Below are positions 1 to 12,600 of a stretch of DNA of 64,000 bases, piece after piece. A model generated the notes under the pieces. The model searched no databases and had not been told where the DNA came from. It was given only the letters and a program-made list of their open reading frames with translations. Source of the stretch: Archivesica marissinica (Eukaryota; Mollusca; Bivalvia; Venerida; Vesicomyidae). Both the position numbers and the translations under genes were made by a program. Within the stretch, counting starts at the first letter, position 1. Every line of letters starts with the position of its first letter. The stretch is taken from assembly GCA_014843695.1 (NCBI GenBank), contig CM026397.1:47058891-47122890 (forward strand), in the 5' to 3' direction.

Positions 1-1130
1 AACTCGTTACCAATGGCTAATGAAACTGAGGGAACTCGTTACAATGCGCTAACTCGACAACCTGAGGCGAACTCGTTACCAATGCGCTAAATCGACAATC
101 TGAAGCGAACTCTTTACCAATGCGCTAACTCGACAACCTGAGGCGAACTCGTTACCAATGCGCTAACTCGAAACCTGAGGCGAACTCGTTAACAATGCGC
201 TAACTCGACAACCTGAGGCGAACTCGTTACCAATGGCTAACTCGACAACCTGAGGCGAACTCGTTACCAATGCGCTAACTCGACAACTTGAGGCGAACTA
301 GTTACCAATGCGCTAACTCGATAACCTGAGATGAACTCGTTACCAATGCGCTAACTCGACAACCTGAGGCGAACTCGTTACCAATGCGCTAGCTCGACAA
401 CCTGAGGCGAACTCGTTACCTATGCGCTAAATCGACAACCTGAGGCGAACTCGTTACCAATGCGCTAGCTCGATAACCTGAGGCGAACTCGTTACCAATG
501 CGCTAAATCGACAATCTGAAGCGAACTCTTTACCAATGTGCTAACTCAACAACCTGAAGCGAACTCGTTACCAATGCACTAACTCGATAACCTGAGGCGA
601 ACTCGTTACCAATGCGCTAACTCGACAACCTGAAGCGAACTTGTTACCAATGCGCTAACTCGATAACGTAAGGCGAACTCGTTACCAATACGCTAACTCG
701 ACAACCTGAAGCGAACTTGTTACCAATGCAATAACTCGATAACCTGAGGCGAACTCGTTACCAATGCGCTAACTCGACAACCTGAAGCGAACTTGTTACC
801 AATGCGCTAACTCCACAACCTGAGGAAAACTCGTTACCAATGCGCTAACTCGACAACCTGAAGCGAACTTGTTACCAATGCACTAACTCGATAACCTGAA
901 GCGAACTCGTTACCAATGCGCTAACTCGACAACCTGAAGTGAACTCGTTACCAATGTGCTAACTCGATAACCTGAGGAAAACTCGTTACCAATGCGCTAA
1001 CTCGACAACCTGAAGGGAACTCGTTTGCAATGCACTAACTTGACAACCGGAAGCTAACTCGTTAGCAATGCGCTAACTCGACATTCGGAAGCGAACTCTT
1101 TACCAATGAGCTAACTCGACAATCTCACGA
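1..1130. repeat. 38-bp minisatellite
   Basis: About 29 imperfect copies of a 38-bp unit of the form AACTCGTTACCAATGCGCTA plus ACTCGACAACCTGAGGCG. The array is cut by the window start, so its full size is unknown. Variants (TTACC/TTAAC, GAGG/GAAG, GACAA/GATAA) increase toward the right end. It lies in the TRPC intron upstream of the S3-S5 exon. No stable open frame. Confidence 0.95.
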
Positions 1131-1604
1131 CAGTATGACAGTAACAAGTATACTCAAGTGAAATGGGATACACCGTGTACTGTGACGAAGACGCTACTAA
1201 TATACGATGTACAATATGCACCTTTGACATTGGGGAGATAGACGATTCAATCAGCTCCGCACGAAGAAGACAAAGTGATTGCACTTAGATTATGTCACAT
1301 AGTATCTTATATACACCAATATGTAAATGTTGCAAAACTGAAATGCTTAGCATAGTAAAATGAATAACACTTTGTGTCGAGGGTGAGAAGTCAACATTGT
1401 CATGCCAGCCTTCAGAACATGTATAACATCTTCAACTTCTCAACTTGAATTCCATTTCGGAGGCTGATAGTAAAACGCCAATATTGTCAGCCTTCCTAAA
1501 CGCATACCATCTTCAACCTCTGACCTTGGATTCCACTTCTGAGGTTGATAATATCGACTGTTATCTGCTAAGTGAATAGTACAACCGGGTTTTGCTTATT
1601 TCAG
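1131..1604 (+). other. Unique intron sequence with one diverged duplication
   Basis: Non-repetitive intron ahead of the S3-S5 exon. Two diverged copies of an 80-bp sequence lie at about 1395-1475 and 1480-1557, sharing GGA-TTCCA(T/C)TT and the AGG(C/T)TGATA ending. No gene or RNA signal is seen. Confidence 0.6.
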
Positions 1605-2046
1605 GTTTTATTTGGTCTGAATGCAAGCAGCTGTGGGAGGAGGGACTGAAGGCTTATATCAGACAATGGTGGAACTGGATGGACTTCATTATGCTGTCAC
1701 TGTATCTTACAACATTTACTCTGCGATTTCTTGCATATTTCCAAATGGAATCGGGCAAATACGGCCCCCGAGAGATGGAACGGAAAAACTGGCCCCTTTA
1801 TGACCCCACGATGGTGTCTGAGGGCCTGTTTGCAATAGCTAATGTGTTTAGTTTCGCTCGGATAATCTTTCTGTTTCAAGCTGATCAGTATTTGGGACCA
1901 CTACAGATTTCTCTAGGATGTATGTTAATAGACATAACAAAGTTCATGTTGATATTTTTCCTCGTGTTGACTTCATTTGCCTGTGGATTGAATCAACTTT
2001 ACTGGTACTACACGCCAGACTCGGGAAATCCTCCGTCTTTTTACAC
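1605..2046 (+). CDS. TRPC: TRPC exon: S3 to S5 segment
   Basis: The exon starts after a TTTCAG acceptor (AG at 1603-1604) and ends before a GTAAGT donor at 2047. It encodes about 147 residues. These begin with an IWSECKQLWEEGL segment typical of the TRPC S2-S3 linker, followed by S3 (MDFIMLSLYLTTFTLRFLAYF, about residues 25-45). The hallmark SEGLFAIANVFSFARI then covers S4, and LGPLQISLG is the TRPC S4-S5 linker signature. The exon ends with S5, including FACGLNQLYWYY, which resembles Drosophila TRP and TRPC4/5. The extracellular S5-pore loop looks short. The first two bases (GT) complete a codon split by the upstream intron, and the final AC is completed by the G that opens the exon at 25323. 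The ATG-less upstream reading is intron, not coding. Confidence 0.93.
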
Positions 2047-2087
2047 GTAAGTTGCTTCCTCCTTCATGCTACACGTACGTTGCTTCC
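2043..2087 (+). repeat. 28-bp duplication of the splice-donor region
   Basis: The 17 bases ending the exon and covering the donor (2043-2059) recur at 2071-2087 with one change, GTAAGT becoming GTACGT. This leaves a second, weaker donor-like site at 2075. Use of the second site would retain an in-frame TAA at 2048. It lies at the left edge of the 14-bp array. Confidence 0.7.
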
Positions 2088-5000
2088 ATAGATCATATAG
2101 CGTATAATATATAGCATAGAACATATAGCATAGAACATATATAATAGAACATATAGCATAGAACATACAGCATAGAACATACAGCATAGAACATATATCA
2201 TAGAACATATAGCATAGAACATATATCATAGAACATATAGCATAGAACATATATCATAGAACATATAGCATAGAACATATATCATAGAACATATAGCATA
2301 GAACATACAGCATAGAACATACAGCATAGAACATATATCATAGAACATATAGCGTATAACATATAGTATAGAACATATAGCATATATCATATAGCGTATA
2401 ACATATAGCGTATAACATATAGTATAGAACATATAGCATATATCATATAGCATATAACATATAGCGTATAACATATAGCGTATAACATATAGCATAGAAT
2501 ATATAGTGTATAACATATAGCATAGAACATATAGCATAAATCATATAGCATAGATCATATAGCATAGAATATATAGCATAGAATATATAACATAGAATAT
2601 ATAGCATAGATCATATAGCATAGAATATATAGCATAGAATATATAACATAGAATATATAGCATAGAACATATAGCATAGAATATATAGCGTATAACATAT
2701 AGCATAGCACATATAGCGTATAACATATAGCATAGAACATATAGCGTATAACATATAGCATAGAACATATAGCATAGAACATATAGCATAGATCATATAG
2801 CGTATAACATATAGCATAGATCACATAGCATAGATCATATAGCATAGAATATATAGCATAGAATATATAACATAGAATATATAGCATAGAACATATAGAG
2901 TATAACATATAGCATAGAACATATAGCGTATAACATATAGCATAGAACATATAGCGTATAACATATAACATAGAATATATATCGTATAACATATAGCATA
3001 GAATATATAGCGTATAACATATAGCATAGAATATATATCGTATAACATATAACATAGAATATATAGCGTATAACATATAGCATAGAATATATAGCGTATA
3101 ACATATAACATAGAATATATAGCGTATAACATATAGCATAGAATATATAGCGTATAACATATAACATAGAATATATAGCGTATAACATATAACATAGAAT
3201 ATATAGCGTATAACATATAACATAGAATATATATCGTATAACATATAACATAGAACATATAGTATATTTTGTGTTTGCATAGAATATATAGCGTATAACA
3301 TATAGCTTAGATCATATAGCGTATAACATATAGCATAGATCATATAGCGTATAACATATAACATAGAATATATAGCGTATAACATATAACATAGAATATA
3401 TATCGTATAACATATAGCATAAAATATATAGCGTATAACATATAGCATAGATCATATAGTGTATAACATATAGCATAGATCATATAGCGTATAACATATA
3501 GCACAGAATATATAGCGTATAACATATAACATAGCATATATAGTGTATAACATATAGCATAGAATATATAGCGTATAACATATAGCATAGATCATATAGC
3601 GTATAACATATAGCATAGATCATATATCGTATAACATATAACGTATAACATATAGCATAGATCATATAGCGTATAACATATAGCATAGATCATATATCGT
3701 ATAACATATAACGTATAACATACAGCATAGATCATATAGCGTATAACATATAGCATAGAAAATATAGCGTATAACATATAACATAGAACATATAGCATAT
3801 ATCATATAGCGTATAACATATAGCATAGAACATATAACGTATAACATATAGCATAGAATATATAGCATAGAATATATAGTGTATAACATATAGCATAGAA
3901 CATATAGCATAGATCATATAGCATAGAATATATAGCATAGAACATATAGCATAGAACATATAGCATAGAACATATAGCATAGATCACATAGAATAGACTA
4001 TATAGCATAGAATATATAGCATATAATATATAGCATAGAATATATATCATAGAATATATAACATAGAATATATAGCATAGAACATATAGCATAGAATATA
4101 TAACATAGAATATATAGCATAGAACATATAGCATATAATATATAGCATAGATCATATAGCATAGAATATATAGCATATAATATATAGCATAGAATATATA
4201 GCATAGAATATATAACATAGAATATATAGCATAGAATATATAACATAGATCATATAGCATAGAACATATAGCATAGAATATATAGCATAGAACATATAGC
4301 ATAGAATATATAGCATAGAATATATAGCATAGAATATATAGCATAGATCATATAGCATAGAACATATAGCATAGAACATATAGCATAGAATATATAGCAT
4401 ATATCATATAGCATAGAACATATAGCATAGCACATATAGCATAGAGCATAGCACATATAGCATAGACCATATAGCATAGAACATATAGTTTATAGCATAT
4501 AGCATAGCACATATAGCATAGAACATATAGTGTATAGCATATAGCATAGAACATATAGCATAGAACATATAGCATAGAACATATAGTGTATAGCATAGAA
4601 CATATAGCATATGACATATAGTGTATAGCATAGAACATATAGCATAGAACATATAGCATATAATATATAGCATAGCACATATAGTGTATAGCATATAGCG
4701 TATAACATATAGCATATAACATATAGCATAGAACATATAGCATAGAACATATAGCATAGAACATATAGCGTATAACATATAGCATACAACATATAGCATA
4801 CAACATATAGTGTATAGCATATAGCATAGAACATATAGCATAGAACATATAGCATAGAACATATAGTGTAGAACATATAGTGTATAGCATATAGCATAGA
4901 ACATATAGCATAGAACATATAGCATAGAACATATAGTGTATAGCATAGAACATATAGCATATGACATATAGTGTATAGCATAGAACATATAGCATAGAAC

Positions 5001-8000
5001 ATATAGCATATAATATATAGCATAGCACATATAGTGTATAGCATATAGCGTATAACATATAGCATATAACATATAGCATAGAACATATAGCATAGAACAT
5101 ATAGCATAGAACATATAGCGTATAACATATAGCATACAACATATAGCATACAACATATAGTGTATAGCATATAGCATAGAACATATAGCATAGAACATAT
5201 AGCATAGAACATATAGTGTAGAACATATAGCATAGAACATATAGCATAGATCATATAGCGTATAACATATGGCATAGAACATATAGCATATAACATATAG
5301 CATAGATCATATAGCGTATAACATATAGCATAGAACATATAGCATAGATCATATAGCGTATAACATATAGCATAGATCATATAGTGTAAAACATATAGCA
5401 TAGAATATATAGCGTATAACATATAGCATAGAATATATAGCGTATAACATATAGCATAGATCATATAGCGTATGACATATAGCATAGATCATATAGCGTA
5501 TAACATATAGTGTATAACATATAGCATAGATCATATAGTGTATAACATTTAGCATAGAACATATAGCATAGAATATATAGCGTATAACATATAGCATAGA
5601 ACATATAGCGTATAACATATAACATAAAACATATAATGTATAACATATAGTATAGAACATATAGCATATATCATATAGCGTATAACATATAGCATATATC
5701 ATATAGCGTATAGCATATAGCATAACATATATAGCGTAGAACATATAGCATAGAACATATAGCATAGCACATACAGTTTATAACATATATTATAGAACAT
5801 ATAGCATAGAACATATAGTATAGAACATATCGTGTATAACATATAGCGTATAACATATAGCGTATAACATATAGCGTATAACATATAGCGTATAACATAT
5901 AGCATAGAACATATAGCATAGAACATATAGTGTATAACATATAGCATAGAACATATAGCATAGATCATATAGCATAGAAAATATAGCATAGAACATATAG
6001 CATAGAACATATAGCATAGATCACATAGCATATAATATATAGCATAGAATATATAGCATAGAATATATAGCATAGAATATATAGCATAGAATATATAACA
6101 TAGAATATATAGCATAAAACATATAGCATAGAATATATAACATAGAATATATAGCATAGAATATATAGCATAGATCATATAGCATAGAACATATAGCATA
6201 GCACATATAGCATAGAACATAGAGCATATATCATAGAACATATATCATAGAACATATAGTGTATAGCATATAGCATAGAACATATAGCATAGAACATATA
6301 GTGTATAGCATATAGCATAGAACATATAGCATAGAACATATAGCATAGAACATATAGTGTTTAGCATATAGCATAAAACATATAGCATATAACATATAGT
6401 GTATATCATAGAACATATAGCATAGAACATATAGCATAGAACATATAGCATAGCACATATAGTGTATAGCATATAGCGTATAACATATAGCATATAACAT
6501 ATAGCATAGAACATATAGCATAGACATATAGCCTATAACATAGATCATATAGCGTATAACATATAGCATAGAACATATAGCATAGAACATATAGTGCATA
6601 GCATATAGCATAGAACATATAGCATAGACCATATAGCATAGAACATATAGCATAGAACATATAGCTTAGAACATATAGCATATAACATATACTGTAGAAC
6701 ATATAGCATAGAACATATAGCATATATCATATAGCGTATAACATAAAGCATAGAACATATAGCGTATAACATATAGCATAGAACATATAGCATAGATCAT
6801 ATAGCGTATAACATATAGCATAGATCATATAGCGTATAACATATAGCATAGAACATATAGCATAGATCATATAGCGTATAACATATAGCATAGATCATAT
6901 AGTGTAAAACATATAGCATAGAATGTATAGCGTATAACATATAGCATAGAATATATAGCGTATAACATATAGCATAGATCATATAGCGTATGACATATAG
7001 CATAGATCATATATCGTATAACATATAGTGTATAACATATAGCATAGATCATATAGTGTATAACATTTAGCATAGAACATATAGCATAGAACATATAGCG
7101 TATAACATATAGCATAGAACATATAGCGTATAACATATAGCATAAAACATATAATGTATAACATATAGCATAGAACATATAGCATATATCATATAGCGTA
7201 TAACATATAGCATATATCATATAGCGTATAACATATAGCATATAACATATAGCGTATAGCACATATATATTTTATAACATATATCATAGAACATATCGTG
7301 TATAACATATAGCGTATAACATATAGCGTATAACATATAGCGTATAACATATAGCATATAACATATAGCATAGAACATATAGTGTATAACATATAGCATA
7401 GATCATATAGCGTATAACATATAGCATAGATCATATAGCGTATATCATATAACGTATAACATATAGCGTATAACATATAGTGTATAACATATAGCATAGA
7501 TCATATAGCGTATAACATATAGCATATAACATATAGCGTATAACATATAGCATAGAACATATCGTGTATAAGATATACCGTATAACATACAGCGTATAAC
7601 ATATAGCGTATAACATATAGCGTATACCATATAGCATAGAACATATAGCATAGAACATATAGCGTATAACATATAGCATAGAGCAAATAGCATAGAACAT
7701 ATATCATAGAACATATAGCGTATAACATATAGCGTATAGCATATAGCGTATAACATATAGTGTATAACATATAGTGTATATCATATAGCGTATAACATAT
7801 AGCATATAACATATAGTGTATAACATATAGCATAGAACATATAGTGTATAAGATATAGCGTATAACATATAGTGTATAACATATAGCGTATAACATATAG
7901 CGTATAACATATAGCATAGAACATATAGCATAGAACATATAGCGTATAACATATAGCATAGAGCATATAGCATAGAACATATATCATAGAACATATAGCG

Positions 8001-9210
8001 TATAACATATAGCGTATAGCATATAGCGTATAACATATAGCATATAGCGTATAACATATAGTGTATAACATATAGCGTATAACATATAGCATAGAACATA
8101 TAGTGTATAACATATAGCATAGAACATATAGTGTATAACATATAGCATAGAACATATAGTGTATAACATATAGCATCGAACATATAGCATAGAACATATA
8201 GGATAGAATATATAGTGTATAACATATAGCATATAATATATAGTGTATAACATATAGCATAGAACATATAGCGTATAACATATAGCGTATAACATATAGC
8301 ATAGAACATATAGTGTATAGCATATAGCATAGAATATATAGTGTATAACATATAGCATAGAACATATAGTGTATAACATATAGCATAGAACATATAGCAT
8401 AGAACATATAGTGTATATCATATAGCATAGAACATATAGCATAGAACATATAGTGTATAGCATATAGCATAGAACATATAGCATAGAACATATAGCATAG
8501 AGCATATATCATAGAACATATAGCATAGAACATATAGCATAGAACATATAGCATAGAACATATAGCATAGAACATATAGCATAGAACATATAGCATAGAA
8601 CATAGAACATATAGCATAGAACATATAGCATAGAACATATAGCATAGAACATATAGCATAGAACATATAGTGTATAGCATATAGCATAAAACATATAGCA
8701 TAGAACATATAGTGTATAGCATAGAACATATAGCATAGAACATATAGTGTATAGCATATAGCATAGAACATATAGTGTATAGCATATAGCATAGAACATA
8801 TAGCATAGAACATATAGTGTATAGCATAGAACATATAGCATAGAACATATAGTGTATAGCATATAGCATAGAACATATAGCATAGAACATATAGTGTATA
8901 GCATATAGCATAGAACATATAGCATAGAACATATAGCATAGAACATATAGTGTTTAGCATAGAACATATAGCATAGAATATATAGCATAGAACATATAGT
9001 GCATAGCATATAGCATAGAACATATAGCATAGAACATATAGCATAGAACATATATCATAGAACATATAGCATAGAACATATAGCATAGAACATATAGCAT
9101 AGAACATATAGTGTATAGCATATAGCATAGAACATATAGCATAGAACATATAGCATAGAACATATAGCATAGAATATATAGCATATAACATATAGCATAG
9201 AACATATAAC
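2087..9210. repeat. 14-bp AT-rich satellite (7.1 kb)
   Basis: About 500 copies of the 14-mer CATAGAACATATAG and its variants (CGTATAACATATAG, CATAGATCATATAG, CATAGAATATATAG, TGTATAGCATATAG). Because 42 bases equals three units and the consensus lacks stops in any minus frame, the minus strand shows many long Tyr/Cys/Met-rich open frames. They are repeat artefacts. Variant types are clustered, and there is at least one 350-bp higher-order unit (25 x 14), seen for 4611-4960 against 4961-5310. Confidence 0.97.
4600..5310. repeat. 350-bp higher-order repeat inside the 14-bp array
   Basis: A rare string (ATGACATATAGTGTATAGC) occurs at 4611 and again at 4961, and a second marker (ATAGTGTATAGCATATAGCG) at 4681 and 5031. 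Both are exactly 350 bp apart, so a block of 25 14-mers was duplicated as one unit. A partly similar block reappears near 6440-6520. Confidence 0.8.
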
Positions 9211-9640
9211 TATTATAATGTTTAAAACACCCAATGGCCTAGCACATGTCTATCTGCAAGAGTCTTTCAGATTTACGTCTGATGTTTGAACTCAAACCGT
9301 GCGGCCAGCAGCCAATCTCCAACGTTTCCCTCCTAAGAAAGACAACTGGAGTTTTTAGAAAATCTTTCTTATGTTCCGGGTCACACTTGTGGAATTCCAT
9401 CCCTTATCACATCAAAACAGCACATTCTGTTCCATGTTTCAAAGCTTGATATATCAGGCGGTGCAAAGAACAGACCAATAACCTAATAAACTGATAATTT
9501 ACAATTATACATGAATTTAAGTATTGGTTCTTGCAGCATACATCTTATTTCCTATGAAAGTTTTACTGGTTACTGTTTACATGTTTCATTATGCTATTTC
9601 ATGTTTTAATTTGTTGAGGGCCTCGTGGTAGATTGACTTT
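9211..9640 (+). pseudogene. 5'-truncated non-LTR retrotransposon (LINE) 3' end
   Basis: This is the end of a non-LTR reverse transcriptase ORF plus its 3' UTR. One frame from 9218 reads MFKTPNGLAHVYLQESF, like the FK.LNGLAP.YL motif near the C-terminus of CR1/Jockey-type RTs. After a frameshift near 9280 another frame reads VSLLRKTTGVFRKSF, then GSHLWNSIPYHIKTA and FKA-stop at 9449, matching the conserved LWN-LP...FK tail. The UTR (9450-9634) ends in GAGGGCCTCGTGGTAGATTG and runs directly into the 37-bp array. The element is truncated, frameshifted and inactive. The clade (CR1/L2/Daphne-like) is not resolved. Confidence 0.85.
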
Positions 9641-12600
9641 ATTGTTCAAATGAGTTCTCTCGTTAAATAAAGTCTTTATTGTTCAAATGAGTTCTCTCGT
9701 TAAATAAAGTCTGTATTGTTCAAATGAGTTCTCTCGTTAAATAAAGTCGTTATTGTTCAAATGAGGTTTCTCGTTAAATAAAGTCTTTATTGTTCAAATG
9801 AGTTCTCTTGTTAAATAAAGTCTTTATTGTTCAAATGAGTTCTCTCGTTAAATAAAGTCTGTATTGTTCAAGTGAGTTCTCTCGTTAAATAACGTCTTTA
9901 TTGTTCAAATGAGTTCTCTCGTTAAATAACGTCTTTATTGTTCAAATGAGTTCTCTCGTTAAATAAAGTCTTTATTGTTCAAATGAGTTCTCTCGTTAAA
10001 TAAAGTCTTTATTGTTCAAATGAGTTCTCTCGTTAAATAAAGTCTTTATTGTTCAAATGAGTTCTCTCGTTAAATAACGTCTTTATTGCTCAAATGAGTT
10101 CTCTCGTTAAATAAAGTCTTTATTGTTCAAATGAGTTCTCTCGTTAAATAACGTCTTTATTGCTCAAATGAGTTCTCTCGTTAAATAACGTCTTTATTGC
10201 TCAAATGAGTTCTCTCGTTAAATAAAGTCTTTATTGTTCAAATGAGTTCTCTCGTTAAATAACGTCTTTATTGCTCAAATGAGTTCTCTCGTTAAATAAA
10301 GTCTTTATTGTTCAAATGAGTTCTCTCGTTAAATAAAGTCTTTATTGTTCAAATGAGTTCTCTCGTTAAATAAAGTCTTTATTGTTCAAATGAGTTCTCT
10401 CGTTAAATAAAGTCTTTATTGTTCAAATGAGTTCTCTCGTTAAATAACGTCTTTATTGCTCAAATGAGTTCTCTCGTTAAATAACGTCTTTATTGTTCAA
10501 ATGAGTTCTCTCGTTAAATAAAGTCTTTATTGTTCAAATGAGTTCTCTCGTTAAATAACGTCTTTATTGCTCAAATGAGTTCTCTCGTTAAATAAAGTCT
10601 TTATTGTTCAAATGAGTTCTCTCGTTAAATAAAGTCTTTATTGTTCAAATGAGTTCTCTCGTTAAATAAAGTCTTTATTGTTCAAATGAGTTCTCTCGTT
10701 AAATAACGTCTTTATTGCTCAAATGAGTTCTCTCGTTAAATAACGTCTTTATTGTTCAAATGAGTTCTCTCGTTAAATAAAGTCTTTATTGTTCAAATGA
10801 GTTCTCTCGTTAAATAAAGTCTTTATTGTTCAAATGAGTTCTCTCGTTAAATAAAGTCTTTATTGTTCAAATGAGTTCTCTCGTTAAATAAAGTCTTTAT
10901 TGTTCAAATGAGTTCTCTCGTTAAATAACGTCTTTATTGCTCAAATGAGTTCTCTCGTTAAATAAAGTCTTTATTGTTCAAATGAGTTCTCTCGTTAAAT
11001 AACGTCTTTATTGCTCAAATGAGGTTTCTCGTTAAATAAAGTCTTTATTGTTCAAATGAGTTCTCTCGTTAAATAAAGTCTTTATTGTTCAAGTGAGTTC
11101 TCTCGTTAAATAAAGTCTTTATTGTTCAAGTGAGTTCTCTCGTTAAATAACGTCTTTATTGTTCAAATGAGTTCTCTCGTTAAATAACGTCTTTATTGTT
11201 CAAATGAGTTCTCTCGTTAAATAAAGTCTTTATTGTTCAAATGAGTTCTCTCGTTAAATAAAGTCTTTATTGTTCAAATGAGTTCTCTCGTTAAATAAAG
11301 TCTTTATTGTTCAAATGAGTTCTCTCGTTAAATAACGTCTTTATTGTTCAAATGAGTTCTCTCGTTAAATAAAGTCTTTATTGTTCAAATGAGTTCTCTC
11401 GTTAAATAAAGTCTTTATTGTTCAAATGAGTTCTCTCGTTAAATAAAGTCTTTATTGTTCAAATGAGTTCTCTCGTTAAATAAAGTCTTTATTGTTCAAA
11501 TGAGTTCTCTCGTTAAATAACGTCTTTATTGCTCAAATGAGTTCTCTCGTTAAATAACGTCTTTATTGCTCAAATGAGTTCTCTCGTTAAATAAAGTCTT
11601 TATTGTTCAAATGAGTTCTCTCGTTAAATAAAGTCTTTATTGTTCAAATGAGTTCTCTCGTTAAATAACGTCTTTATTGCTCAAATGAGTTCTCTCGTTA
11701 AATAACGTCTTTATTGCTCAAATGAGTTCTCTCGTTAAATAACGTCTTTATTGCTCAAATGAGTTCTCTCGTTAAATAAAGTCTTTATTGTTCAAATGAG
11801 TTCTCTCGTTAAATAAAGTCTTTATTGTTCAAATGAGTTCTCTCGTTAAATAAAGTCTTTATTGTTCAAATGAGTTCTCTCGTTAAATAAGTTTTATTGT
11901 CAAATGAGTTCTCTCGTTAAATAAAGTCTTTATTGTTCAAATGAGTTCTCTCGTTAAATAAAGTCTTTATTGTTCAAATGAGTTCTCTCGTTAAATAAAG
12001 TCTTTATTGTTCAAATGAGTTCTCTCGTTAAATAACGTCTTTATTGTTCAAATGAGTTCTCTCGTTAAATAACGTCTTTATTGTTCAAATGAGTTCTCTC
12101 GTTAAATAACGTCTTTATTGCTCAAATGAGTTTTCTCGTTAAATAAAGTCTTTATTGTTCAAATGAGTTCTCTCGTTAAATAAAGTCTTTATTGTTCAAA
12201 TGAGTTCTCTCGTTAAATAAAGTCTTTATTGTTCAAATGAGTTCTCTCGTTAAATAAAGTCTTTATTGTTCAAATGAGTTCTCTCGTTAAATAAAGTCTT
12301 TATTGTTCAAATGAGTTCTCTCGTTAAATAAAGTCTTTATTGTTCAAATGAGTTCTCTCGTTAAATAACGTCTTTATTGTTCAAATGAGTTCTCTCGTTA
12401 AATAAAGTCTTTATTGTTCAAATGAGTTCTCTCGTTAAATAAAGTCTTTATTGTTCAAATGAGTTCTCTCGTTAAATAAAGTCTTTATTGTTCAAATGAG
12501 TTCTCTCGTTAAATAACGTCTTTATTGTTCAAATGAGTTCTCTCGTTAAATAAGTCTTTATTGTTCAAATGAGTTCTCTCGTTAAATAAAGTCTTTATTG

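Noticed and set aside
1..1130. CRISPR-like regular repeats
   Set aside because: Units are directly adjacent with no unique spacers, and the genome is clearly eukaryotic (spliced exons, SINEs).
2041..9205. Many long minus-strand ORFs rich in Tyr, Cys and Met
   Set aside because: They exist only because the 14-bp unit has no stop codon in the minus frames; overlapping frames are equally open, and the region is intron of TRPC.
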